From: Phycisphaerales bacterium AB-hyl4
Lineage (GTDB): Bacteria; Planctomycetota; Phycisphaerae; Phycisphaerales; Phycisphaeraceae
Reading direction: 5' to 3'
Assembly: GCA_041821185.1 (NCBI GenBank)
Contig: JBGUBD010000005.1
Coordinates: forward strand, 1-64,000
DNA: 64,000 nt
In this document: positions 53,334 to 61,896 of the stretch, piece after piece
Position numbering within the stretch: the first letter of the stretch is position 1
Layout: every line of letters begins with the position of its first letter
Notes under the pieces: generated by a model
Databases searched by the model: none
What the model was told of the DNA's origin: nothing
Seen by the model: only the letters and a program-made list of their open reading frames with translations
Position numbers and translations under genes: made by a program

Positions 53334-53765
53334 TCAATCGGCGCTCGGCCCGACGCAGTCGCGATCCTTGATCATCGTCACCTGGTTGCCGCGCTTGTTG
53401 AACTTCACATCGGTCATGTACGCCTGCATCAGCATCACGCCTCGGCCGCAAGGCCGCGTGAGGTTCTCCGACTCCGTCGGGTCGGGCAGATGGTCAGGGT
53501 GAAAGCCGCAGCCCTCGTCGGTCACGGTGATACGGACCTGTTTGTCCGTGACCGCCCACTCGACGGCCACCTGCTTTTCCGGGTCGTTGCAGTTGCCGTG
53601 GCGGATCGCGTTGGTCAGCGCCTCATCGACCGACAGCCGGATCGCGAAGACCGCCTTCTCCGGGTAGTCGTGGTCGGCGATCTGTTGAAAGAGCGGCTCC
53701 GTGACGCGTTGCGTTTCGGAGAGCTTGCTCGGGATCACCATTTTGGTGACGGGTGCTCTGCCCAT
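53334..53765 (-). CDS. RsbW-like anti-sigma factor/serine kinase
   Basis: The 143-residue protein is a small GHKL ATPase. The N box is SVDEALTNAIRHGN, then VTDEGCGFHPDHLPD (G1) and RGVMLMQAYMT (G2). RsbW-type kinases bind sigma factors and phosphorylate a STAS antagonist; the gene directly upstream on the same strand encodes such a STAS protein. ATG 53765 is used, with GTG 53789 as an alternative. Confidence 0.9.
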   Translation of the reverse strand: MGRAPVTKMVIPSKLSETQRVTEPLFQQIADHDYPEKAVFAIRLSVDEALTNAIRHGNCNDPEKQVAVEWAVTDKQVRITVTDEGCGFHPDHLPDPTESENLTRPCGRGVMLMQAYMTDVKFNKRGNQVTMIKDRDCVGPSAD

Positions 53766-53804
53766 GATTCGGCCGATGATGCCGGACACGCCGGCAGGGT
53801 GAAC

Positions 53805-54164
53805 TTACTTGAAGCTGGCGCGGGCCTTGTCGGTCGAGTCGTGGATCTGAAACAGCTTGTTGAGCTTCGTGATGACGAACACTTCGTAGATCTGCGGGTT
53901 GATGTTCGCCAGCCGAAGCTGCCCGCCCTTCTGCCGGACCTTGTTGTTGACCGTAATCAACGTGCCCAAAGCAGCGGAAGAGAGGTGCTCGACATTGTCG
54001 AAACTGATCAGAATGCGAGGGTTGGTCTGTTGCTCGATCAGCGCGGCGATCTCGTCGCCGATCTGCTGAATGCTCGCTTCTTCGAGAATGTTGCGGTCGA
54101 CGAAGCCGATCTGAACGATCCCTTCGTCTTCCTGCACCACAAGGCGCGATTCCTTGGCCGTCAT
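53805..54164 (-). CDS. STAS-domain anti-sigma factor antagonist
   Basis: The 119-residue protein has the STAS fold, with the phosphoacceptor serine in VEHLSSAALGTL (Ser62 or Ser63). It would bind the RsbW-type kinase at 53334 when unphosphorylated and release the sigma factor. The two genes lie 39 bases apart, or 15 if the kinase starts at GTG 53789. The sigma factor and phosphatase partners are not in the window. Confidence 0.9.
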   Translation of the reverse strand: MTAKESRLVVQEDEGIVQIGFVDRNILEEASIQQIGDEIAALIEQQTNPRILISFDNVEHLSSAALGTLITVNNKVRQKGGQLRLANINPQIYEVFVITKLNKLFQIHDSTDKARASFK

Positions 54165-54383
54165 CGAATTAAATCTCCGTGCAGGATGAAGTCGACCGGC
54201 GGATCGTCCCCTCAGGCCGACCGGGTGCGCAGCGCAAGCTATCGCGGGCGTGCGCGGCTGTCAAGAACAACCTCATGCAGAACCACAGGCTACGCAGCTC
54301 CGGCGCGGCCGCGGCACACCCGAGCCGGGTTTCCCACCGGCCGCCCGAGCCGCTAAAGTGGAACCCACGCAGCGGCGGAAAAT

Positions 54384-55706
54384 ATGCCAGACGTCGGCCA
54401 ACGGGTCGCGAGGATGAACGAGATTATGAAGGATTCGGCGGACACAGTCGTGCTGGGCATCGCGGGCGTCGGCGGATATGCCGCGTCCATGACAGACTTC
54501 GTGCTGGAGGTCGGCGAGCAGCTGCGGCCGACGATCCGCCTCGCCGCCGTCTGCGACCCGCAGCCGGAGGCCCACGTCGAGCGCGTCGAGCAACTCCGGG
54601 CCAGCGGCATCCAGGTGCTCGAGTCCTTCGAAAAGCTGCTGGAACTCGACGAGATCGACGCCGTCTGGCTGCCCGTGCCGATCGACCTTCATAAGACCTT
54701 TACCGAAAAAGCACTTGCAGCAGGCAAGGCCGTCCTCTGCGAAAAACCCGCCTCCGGAACGATTGACGAACTCGATGCCATGATCGCCGCCCGCGACCGG
54801 GCCGGTCGGCCTGCGGTCATCGGCTTTCAAGACGTCTACGACCCGACCACGCTCCCGCTGAAGCGACGCCTGCTCGCGGGCGAAATCGGCAAGATCAACC
54901 GCGTCGTCGTGCATGGCTGCTGGCCTCGCCCAGCGAGCTACTTCGACCGCGCGACCTGGGCCGGCCGACTCAAACGCGGCGACAACTGGGTGCTCGACAG
55001 CCCTGTGCAGAACGCGATGTCCCACTTCGTCAACATCGCCCTGTTCCTGCTCGGCGCCAGCGAAGCCACCGCCGCCACGCCCGTGTCGGTCGACGCGGAG
55101 TTGTACCGTGCCGCCCCGATTGAAAATTACGACACCGTCAGCGCCCGCGTCGATCTCGAAGAAGGCCCGCAACTGCTCGTGCTGCTCACCCACAGCTGCG
55201 CCGGCACGGTGCACCCGAACCTCCGGATCGAAGGCGAACGCGGCACGGTCGTCTGGACCACGCGCGACATCAACATCGATTCGCCCCTCGGCCAGACGGA
55301 GATCGAACGCGACGGCTCGATGCGTCGGCGGATGCTCCAGCGCTTCGCCCGCCTCGTCCGAGGCATGGCCGACCAGGACATCGGCGTCGCCACCCTCGAA
55401 GTCGCCCGACAGCACACGCTGCTGATCAACGCCCTCTCCGAGGCGACCCCCATCCACCCGGTGCCCAAGGCCAACATCACCGCCACCGAGAAAAAAGACA
55501 GCGTCGTCCAGGCCGTGCCCGGCATCGAAGATGCCTTCTGCCACTGCGCCGCGAACCACCTGATGCTCCACGAGTCGGGCCAACTCGCATTCACCCAACC
55601 CGCCCGGCGGTTCGACCTCCGCGGCTACAACCACTTCGCCGGCCCGCATCCGGACAACGCCGACCAGACCGTCGCGAGTGGTAAGCAGTCCAACGGCGAT
55701 GCCTGA
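54384..55706 (+). CDS. Gfo/Idh/MocA family oxidoreductase
   Basis: The 440-residue protein has the NAD(P)-binding Rossmann start VVLGIAGVGGYAASM, a CDP motif near residue 55, and the family signature GKAVLCEKPASGTIDEL with the EKP lysine. The C-terminal alpha/beta domain follows. Substrates of the family are sugars and inositols; this one is not assignable. The protein is longer than usual by about 60 residues at the C-terminus, where TEKKDSVVQAVPGIEDAFCHCAA contains a Cys-His-Cys. ATG 54384 or 54414 may be the start. Confidence 0.85.
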   Translation: MPDVGQRVARMNEIMKDSADTVVLGIAGVGGYAASMTDFVLEVGEQLRPTIRLAAVCDPQPEAHVERVEQLRASGIQVLESFEKLLELDEIDAVWLPVPIDLHKTFTEKALAAGKAVLCEKPASGTIDELDAMIAARDRAGRPAVIGFQDVYDPTTLPLKRRLLAGEIGKINRVVVHGCWPRPASYFDRATWAGRLKRGDNWVLDSPVQNAMSHFVNIALFLLGASEATAATPVSVDAELYRAAPIENYDTVSARVDLEEGPQLLVLLTHSCAGTVHPNLRIEGERGTVVWTTRDINIDSPLGQTEIERDGSMRRRMLQRFARLVRGMADQDIGVATLEVARQHTLLINALSEATPIHPVPKANITATEKKDSVVQAVPGIEDAFCHCAANHLMLHESGQLAFTQPARRFDLRGYNHFAGPHPDNADQTVASGKQSNGDA

Positions 55707-55718
55707 CGTCGCAGCGCT

Positions 55719-55904
55719 TCACGCTTCACCGAGCAACGCCCGGCGGGATTGAACGCACACACCCAGCCCGATCAACGCCAAGCCCAGGCAAGCCAACGGG
55801 TTGTGATAGATCACGCCCTGTTCCGGGTGGACGCTGGCATACAGCACCACGCCCGCCACGAACAGCCACGCAGACAGCTTCAAGCCCATTTTCAGGTTCA
55901 TCAT
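55719..55904 (-). CDS. Small two-helix membrane protein (61 residues)
   Basis: The peptide has two predicted helices (about 8-24 and 35-51) joined by HPEQGVIYHNP. The ribosome site GGAGGAGG stands five bases before the ATG. It ends 13 bases from the convergent oxidoreductase gene. Function unknown. Confidence 0.7.
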   Translation of the reverse strand: MMNLKMGLKLSAWLFVAGVVLYASVHPEQGVIYHNPLACLGLALIGLGVCVQSRRALLGEA

Positions 55905-56042
55905 GTTCGCCTCCTCCGCGAATCGTCGGCTGGATCAGGCCGACCTTCTCGAAGGCGACGATATAACCGCGGCGGACGCAAATACATTTTCCGACATTTT
56001 TTGAAAATGCGGTTTGGACATGAACCTCGCGCGCGATCGAAG

Positions 56043-56063
56043 CCCACGGATTCAATCCGTGGG
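56043..56063. repeat. Hairpin CCCACGGA/TCCGTGGG
   Basis: An 8-bp perfect stem with a 5-base loop, closely like the stems at 20597 and 21231. It lies just beyond the 3' end of the gene at 56095 and may terminate it. Confidence 0.6.
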
Positions 56064-56094
56064 TGCCCTTTTCGCAATCCGTATCATCGCGGGT

Positions 56095-57954
56095 TCAGTT
56101 CAGCGGCGTGCTGAACCAGGTGGCGTGCTCGGCCTGGCCGACTTTTTGGAGCAGATGCAGCTTGAGCATCGGGCCCAGCCGGGCGGTGAGCGCGTTGGCC
56201 AGGTCGGCGCGGTGGGTAAACAGGTGCAGCACCGGGTCGGCAGCGCGGTCGAACCTGCACTGCCGCTGGGTGAGCTGAAGCAACTCGACGTGCTCACGCA
56301 CCCAGGCGCGGGCTTCCAATAGTTCGATCAATGCCCGGCGAAGCGCGGGCAGGTCGTCGTCGCTTCGCTGCGCGACGGCGGTGCGGTCGGCGGCCGGCGC
56401 GTGACGACGCAGCAGATGCAGTCGGCCGTCCTGATCGAGCAGCAACTGCGTGTCCGGCTGATGCGGGCAGCGAGCCTCCAACGCCATGCCACCCACCAGC
56501 GCGTCGCCGGTGAGAAACGCTGCGAGGTCGGGCGACGCCTCGCCTTCGCTCGGCTGCGGCTGAGCAGGCTCGGCGGTCGGCTGAGCAGCGGGCTGCTGAT
56601 GTGCGGGCTGCTCGGCTGCGGACTGCGGCTCACGCGCGGTCGATTGCCTGGGCGCTTGCTCGGCCGTCCGTTCAGGCACTCGTTCAGTCGTTTGTTCAAG
56701 CTCCGGCTCACGCGTCGGCTCGTCAAACGAAGGCAGCTCGTCGAAGGGGAACTCTGTCTCTGCGGATGCGAAGTCCGCAGGCTCAACGTCCGGCGAATCA
56801 AAGTCGTCGGCAGGCTCCACGTCCGCAGACTCGGCATGCGTCGGCTCGGCTTGGGCCGTGCCCGATCGCCCCTCGGCCGGGTCGAGGCCGGCGAGCCAAC
56901 GGCGAAGCGACGGCCAGAGCGTCTGCATCGGCTCGAATCGGCCCAGCTGACGGAGATTGACCGGCACCATCTGACGCTGCGAACCAACAAGCTCGATCGG
57001 CGTGTCGAGGAAACTCGCAGCGGCACTGCGCAGGCGGGCGATGCCCCGGCAGGCGGACTCGTCGTCGCTGCCCATCATCATCACGCCCACCCGCCTCGGC
57101 GTCGCGGCAGGGTCGGTTTCGATCATCCGCTTGAGCAGGCGATAGCCCGCCACCGTCGCGGCGTCGTCCGCGCCGGTCAGCAGCGTCCACGCGTCGAGGC
57201 AGCGCAGCTTGGCGAGCACCATCGGGTTCGGGCTTGCCTCGACATGCACGAGCACCCGCCGAACCGGATGCGGCGCGAGGCGAATCAGCGTTTCCAGTCG
57301 GTCGACCAGGTCCCGCGCCTGCCCGCCCGGCGGCACGCGCCCCGGCGGCTGCGGGCGGTCGGTCGGCTCGACCATCTCCATGTCCAGCCCCTGCTCGTCA
57401 AGGTGCAGCAGCAGCACCGGCCCCTCGCGCTGAGCGAGCCGCTGAGCATATTGCGTCAGCCAGGGCCCACTCAAGCCCGGCAGATTGCCCAGCAGCACGG
57501 CTTCCACGCTCGCGGGCGCTGCCACGGGCAGCCGGGCTTCGCGGTCGTCAGCATCGTCGGTTGATGATTCGTCGGTCGGACCGGCCGACCCGACGTCGTC
57601 GCGGTGCAGGCGAAGCGACGGCGCGGCGGGCGAACTCGCACGCGAGGCGCGCGGCTCGGGCCGATCGTCGGCAGGGCGGCGATAGGGGCTCGGCCGAGGG
57701 GCGACCGGGCCGGTCTTCGGCGGCAGGCGGATCGGGGCCGGGCCTTCAAGGTCGAACTCGGCCAGCACGGTCTCGGCGTCGCGCGGGTGGCGGGCGGCCT
57801 TCGTCGCGCTGGCTGGCGTGTCGCGGTCCGCGTCGGCTTGGTCCGCGTCGGCAGGCTCGTCCGCCTCGACGGGGGACGGCGGACCGCCGGTTGGCCCTGT
57901 CAGGAACAGGTCGGCCAACTCGTCCAGTGCTCGGCGTGTGCGATTTTCCTCCAT
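56095..57954 (-). CDS. Hypothetical protein with a degenerate ATPase-like middle
   Basis: The 619-residue protein has an acidic, Pro/Ala-rich N-terminus (about 1-145) and a middle domain (about 150-370) that begins VEAVLLGNLPGLSGPWLTQYAQRLAQREGPVLLLHLD. This reads like the first strand, loop and helix of a MinD/SRP-type P-loop domain, but the GK(S/T) is missing. A Glu/Pro/Gln-rich stretch (about 380-490) and a C-terminal domain (about 500-619) follow. I do not recognise a family. It lies directly downstream of the ParA-CBM48 gene on the same strand (250-base gap), so it may be its partner. Confidence 0.65.
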   Translation of the reverse strand: MEENRTRRALDELADLFLTGPTGGPPSPVEADEPADADQADADRDTPASATKAARHPRDAETVLAEFDLEGPAPIRLPPKTGPVAPRPSPYRRPADDRPEPRASRASSPAAPSLRLHRDDVGSAGPTDESSTDDADDREARLPVAAPASVEAVLLGNLPGLSGPWLTQYAQRLAQREGPVLLLHLDEQGLDMEMVEPTDRPQPPGRVPPGGQARDLVDRLETLIRLAPHPVRRVLVHVEASPNPMVLAKLRCLDAWTLLTGADDAATVAGYRLLKRMIETDPAATPRRVGVMMMGSDDESACRGIARLRSAAASFLDTPIELVGSQRQMVPVNLRQLGRFEPMQTLWPSLRRWLAGLDPAEGRSGTAQAEPTHAESADVEPADDFDSPDVEPADFASAETEFPFDELPSFDEPTREPELEQTTERVPERTAEQAPRQSTAREPQSAAEQPAHQQPAAQPTAEPAQPQPSEGEASPDLAAFLTGDALVGGMALEARCPHQPDTQLLLDQDGRLHLLRRHAPAADRTAVAQRSDDDLPALRRALIELLEARAWVREHVELLQLTQRQCRFDRAADPVLHLFTHRADLANALTARLGPMLKLHLLQKVGQAEHATWFSTPLN

Positions 57955-58204
57955 GCCTGTCGCCCGAGTCGGCCGGGAGCGATGCCCGGCAGGGATCGGC
58001 GCAATGATCGCCGACCCATATTGCGTTGCGTCCTCTGGGAATCGCGGGCGATCAGAACTCCCCTGCCGCCTGTGCGATCCCCCCCAATGCGAAACGTGCC
58101 TTCTCGACAGGCGTCGGCCAACCTGTCGCGTCCCTGAATCCAACCCCGGTCGACCGTCGCGGACGGCCACTCCAGGCCCGCCACACGAACGATGTTCCTA
58201 CAGC

Positions 58205-59548
58205 TTAGTCGATCATGTCCGTCAGCTCGACCACGTTGTTCATTTCACCTTGCGCCGTCGGCTCGACCTCGCGATTGTACGGATCTGGCAGCCACTGACC
58301 GTCGATCACCAGGCGATATTGATACCGCCCCGGCGTGACGGGCACGCAAGTCTGCAGGATGCCCAGCGACTCGTCGCGCTTCATCGGCGACGCGTCGGGG
58401 TTCCACGCGTTGAAGTCGCCGACCACCGCGACACGTCGGCCGGTCGTGCCCGGCTGGATGAACAGCAGGCCCTGTGCCGTCGGACGTACGCCGTAGAGCT
58501 GGGCGAGTTTGGTCTGCAACGCCGTATTGCTGCCGTTCGAGCCGTTCGAAGGGATGGCAGGCTCGTAATCGGGCTCGTCGGGCACGATCGGCGGCTGGGG
58601 CGGCTCGCGACGCGCCGGCTCGGCGAGGTTTTCCTGCCGCAGTTCCGGATCGCTGGCCAGCCGTTGGGCGAGCGAGGCCGTGCGGGCGCTCAGGGCCCGG
58701 GCTCGTTCGACCAGCTCGGCAGCACGGCTGAGCGCGGGGTTCTGCCGTACGAGCGGGGCGTCGTTCGCGTCGTGCGTCGGCAGCGTCGGGTTGCTCATCA
58801 GCCAGCCGGCGAGGCGCTCGAAGTCCTGCATGCCCCGGCTGGCGGCGTCGTATTCGGTGATGGGTTGGCCGAAGCTGGCGGCCTCTTTGAGCTTCGCGTT
58901 GAAGTTGATGACCACCGGCAGCAGCTTGTCGTCGAAGTGACGTTTCAGCTCGGAGAGAATCTCGCGGGCAAGCTTCGTGCGGACGTCGTACATCGTGGCG
59001 AGCACCATGAAACGCACGTCGTGACCCGCGCGGCGGGAGAGCATTTCAATCGTCTGGGCCTGCTTCAACGAGCCCTGCAACGCGTAGTAGCCGGTCTCGA
59101 CGGGGATGAACACCTCGTCGGCGGCCCGCAGCGCGTTGAACGTCAGCAGCCCGATGCTCGGTGGGCAGTCGATGACGCAAAAGTCGTATTTGTCCTGCAC
59201 GGTCGAAAGCACCTGCGCCAGGCGACGGTCTTTGTCCGGCGCGGTGGCGAGCAGTTGCTCGACGCCGGCGAGGTTGATTTTCGCAGGGACGAGGTCGAGG
59301 TGGCGGGCGATCTGCCAGGTGACGTCCGCGAACGCGATCGAGCCGTCCATCCCCGCACGCAAAACGTCGGCGATCGAGCGGTCGACCTGGGCTTCGGGCA
59401 CGGCGAGGCCCATCGCGCAATGGCCCTGCGGGTCCATGTCCACCAACAGCGTCCGCTGCCCGCGCGCCGCGAGCGTGGCTGCAAGGTTGATGGAGACCGT
59501 GGTCTTGCCACAGCCACCCTTCTGGTTGATGATCGCGATGGTTCGCAC
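58205..59548 (-). CDS. ParA-family ATPase fused to a CBM48-like glycogen-binding domain
   Basis: Residues 1-255 are a ParA/Soj ATPase: deviant Walker A KGGCGKTT at 10-17 with both lysines (K10, K15), LVDMDPQGH, and CVIDCPPSIGLLTFNAL. A Pro/Glu-rich linker follows. Residues about 370-447 match the glycogen-binding/early-set fold (VAVVGDFNAWNPDASPMKRD ... GRYQYRLVIDGQWLPDPYN), as in AMPK-beta and branching enzymes. ParA proteins move cargo (chromosomes, carboxysomes, storage granules) over the nucleoid. GTG 59548, with AAAGGG nine bases upstream, is the start; no parB is nearby. Confidence 0.9.
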   Translation of the reverse strand: MRTIAIINQKGGCGKTTVSINLAATLAARGQRTLLVDMDPQGHCAMGLAVPEAQVDRSIADVLRAGMDGSIAFADVTWQIARHLDLVPAKINLAGVEQLLATAPDKDRRLAQVLSTVQDKYDFCVIDCPPSIGLLTFNALRAADEVFIPVETGYYALQGSLKQAQTIEMLSRRAGHDVRFMVLATMYDVRTKLAREILSELKRHFDDKLLPVVINFNAKLKEAASFGQPITEYDAASRGMQDFERLAGWLMSNPTLPTHDANDAPLVRQNPALSRAAELVERARALSARTASLAQRLASDPELRQENLAEPARREPPQPPIVPDEPDYEPAIPSNGSNGSNTALQTKLAQLYGVRPTAQGLLFIQPGTTGRRVAVVGDFNAWNPDASPMKRDESLGILQTCVPVTPGRYQYRLVIDGQWLPDPYNREVEPTAQGEMNNVVELTDMID

Positions 59549-59926
59549 CTGACTGAAACCCTTTCGTCCGTGAAAGGTGACCGGTCGGCCGAGCTTCTGC
59601 TCAACGCGACCGCTGCCCGAGCTGACATGAACGCGAGTCCCTTCGCTCGGTCGAAACACCGCAGCCGTGCAAGCCGTTGTCGAAATCGCGGGCTAAGCAA
59701 GGCACAACCGTGTCTCGTTATCCGTTATCGGGAGATAATGGGGGGGACCTTGAATTCCAATACTGATAACGGCGATTTTCTCGGCAGCTTTTCTTTTAGT
59801 ACGACAACGTGACTGCTTCATCTGCGACATTTAGCCGCGGTGCTTGCACCGCGCTCTTCGGGCGCGCGGGGCCGAACACGCGGGCCAAGGCCCGCGGCGA
59901 AACGAAAACCCACCTTGTTGTGTTAG
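59549..59926. other. Gap between ParA-CBM48 and the coiled-coil membrane protein gene
   Basis: This 378-base region holds the upstream part of the ParA gene and the dispersed element copy C (59800-59922). No gene is seen. Confidence 0.6.
59800..59922 (+). repeat. Dispersed element with terminal inverted repeats, copy C
   Basis: The left end TACGACAACGTG and right end CACCTTGTTGTG are imperfect inverted repeats, and the core 59829-59903 matches copies B and E. The four bases TTAG flank both ends (59796-59799 and 59923-59926), as a target duplication would. The right edge is next to the stop codon of the gene at 59927. Confidence 0.85.
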
Positions 59927-60745
59927 TTAATAGTTTCGATCCGCGATGGGGTCGCGCATGGCGAGCGGGCGGTCGAAGACTTCGCGGAGGACGACGGCTT
60001 CGCGGAGCGATCGCTTTGTGAACGGCAGAGGTCGGCGGTCGCCGGAGGTGATCGCGGGCGTGTAAGCCGAGCGACGCTCGGTCGTGCGGCTGCGCGTGCT
60101 GGCGCTGGACTGCTGATTGCGCCGGCGGGCGGCGGCTTCCTCGGCCTGGCGTCGTTTGCGCTCGGACGCCTGCTCGGCAAGCTGGCGTTGCTGCTGATGC
60201 AGGCGCTTCTGGCGATCGCGCTCGACTTGGGCGCGTCGCTCGGCTTCCTGGCGCTGACGCTGCTCGGCATCGCGGCGCTGCTTGTCGCGCTGGCGGGCAC
60301 GCTCCATCTCGGTGGCAGTGCCTTGCTCCTGGCGACGGCCGCCGACGGCGACGGGTTCGGGTTGACGCGACGATTGTGATGCACCGGCGGACTGTTGGGC
60401 GGTTTGTGAAGCGGGCCGTTGCCCGAGCTGCTGGGCGCGTTGTTCGTACTGGGCTTTGGCGCGGGCGCGGGCGATGCGTTCAGCCATGGTCATGTTGGCC
60501 GGCTCGCCGGCGCCGGGTCGGCCGCCGGTGTCGCCGCGCCGTTCGCGGGCCTGGGCGCGGAGCTCTTCGCGCCGGCGGGCGGCGAGGTCGTCGAGCCGTT
60601 GCTTCGAGCTGCCCGCATCCGATGCGCTGCTGGATTGGCCAGCCTCTTCGCGTTCTTCGGACTGCTTGCGGAGGATGTTCACCACCCACGAGCCGACGAG
60701 GATGATCGTCGCGATGGCGTAGATGATCAGGTCCTGCTGTTGCAT
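59927..60745 (-). CDS. Membrane-anchored coiled-coil protein, function unknown
   Basis: The 272-residue protein has one membrane helix at the N-terminus (about 5-24) followed by a long Arg/Gln/Glu/Ala-rich, mostly helical region (about 25-225). It ends with the motif KRSLREAVVLREVFDRPLAMRDP, a short conserved-looking C-terminal tail. I know of no function. The 3' end is flanked by element C. Confidence 0.7.
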   Translation of the reverse strand: MQQQDLIIYAIATIILVGSWVVNILRKQSEEREEAGQSSSASDAGSSKQRLDDLAARRREELRAQARERRGDTGGRPGAGEPANMTMAERIARARAKAQYEQRAQQLGQRPASQTAQQSAGASQSSRQPEPVAVGGRRQEQGTATEMERARQRDKQRRDAEQRQRQEAERRAQVERDRQKRLHQQQRQLAEQASERKRRQAEEAAARRRNQQSSASTRSRTTERRSAYTPAITSGDRRPLPFTKRSLREAVVLREVFDRPLAMRDPIADRNY

Positions 60746-60831
60746 GGCGTATCTCTCTATCTGGCTGCTCGCTTGAAGCCGAGCGGTGATCGCAACGACG
60801 CGCGGGGCCTACCCCGTGACTGCATCATAGT

Positions 60832-61659
60832 CTACCGCACGCCGGTGACGCGGAACACAGGTCGGCCGTCGTCGTCTTCGTCGCCGCTGAGCGCTTCGAG
60901 CTTCAGGCCGTACACCGGCGTGAGCACGTCGGGGCGAAGCACGGCGTGCCATGGCCCCTCGGCGACCATTTTGCCGTGGTCCATCAGCCAGACGGCGTCG
61001 GCATAGCGGGCGGCGAGGTTCAAGTCATGCAGTACGACGAGCACCGCGAGCCCCCGTTTCGCCTGCCGACGCATCAACTGCATGAGTGCGTGCAGGTGGC
61101 GGAGGTCGAGGTGGCTGCCGGGCTCATCGAGGAGCATGGCGCGCCCTTCGCCGGTGGACTGCGCCATCGCGCGGGCGATGAGCACGCGCTGCTGCTGGCC
61201 GCCGGACAGCTCGGCGAAGACGCGGTCGGCGACGTCGAGCAGGTCGCAGTCGATCAGCGCCGCGTCGATCGCCTGGCCGGCCGACGACGTGCCGGCGGCG
61301 AACCGGCCCATCGCGACCACCTCGCGGACGGTGAAGGCGAACTGCACGCCGCCGCGCTGAGGCACGTAGCTGAGCCAGCGCGCCCGCCTGGCAGCGGGCA
61401 ATGACGCGACCGGTTCGCCCGCGACGGTGATCGCCCCGGCGAGCGGTTCGAGCTGGCCGAGCATGAGCTTGACGAGCGTGCTCTTGCCCGCGGCATTAGG
61501 CCCGAGCAGGCAGGTGACCTTGCCCGGCGCGAGGGTGGCGGAGACGTTGTCGACCACGGTCGGGCCATTAGCCCGATAACGAAACTGCACATCGCGGACC
61601 GCGAGCGCGGTCGCGGCGGCGTCGGGCGGGGTGATCGAGTCGGCGGCGGTGCCTGTCAT
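60832..61659 (-). CDS. ABC transporter ATPase of the FecE/BtuD/HmuV type
   Basis: The 275-residue protein has Walker A GPNAAGKST (53-61), signature LSGGQQQRVLIARAMAQ, Walker B AMLLDEPGSHLDLRH and the H-loop VLHDLNLAARYAD. The sequence pattern suits iron-siderophore, heme or cobalamin import ATPases. No permease or binding protein lies beside it. Given the B12-binding protein and heme enzymes in the window, a B12 or heme substrate is possible but not shown. Confidence 0.88.
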   Translation of the reverse strand: MTGTAADSITPPDAAATALAVRDVQFRYRANGPTVVDNVSATLAPGKVTCLLGPNAAGKSTLVKLMLGQLEPLAGAITVAGEPVASLPAARRARWLSYVPQRGGVQFAFTVREVVAMGRFAAGTSSAGQAIDAALIDCDLLDVADRVFAELSGGQQQRVLIARAMAQSTGEGRAMLLDEPGSHLDLRHLHALMQLMRRQAKRGLAVLVVLHDLNLAARYADAVWLMDHGKMVAEGPWHAVLRPDVLTPVYGLKLEALSGDEDDDGRPVFRVTGVR

Positions 61660-61896
61660 GATTCGGCCTGCATTCTCGGACGCGCCGGATCGGGCGGCGC
61701 GGGTTGTGACGATCGCGCGAGTCGGAGGCAATTTTAGCGTTGTGGCGCTCACGTTGGCTGGGCAAGCGACCGATGACAGAACAGAGCCCGGGCCAGGAAG
61801 CGCCCATTCACGCACCGCAGGGTGGGTCGCGTCGCTTGTGAGTTTATCGAGCGTTCGTGTATCCGCTCACCAACCGTCCATGAGGGGGACGCACCC

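Noticed and set aside
58205..59548. Chromosome-partitioning ParA with its own parB
   Set aside because: No parB or parS-like sites lie nearby and the C-terminal domain is of the glycogen-binding type, so plain chromosome partitioning is not the best reading.
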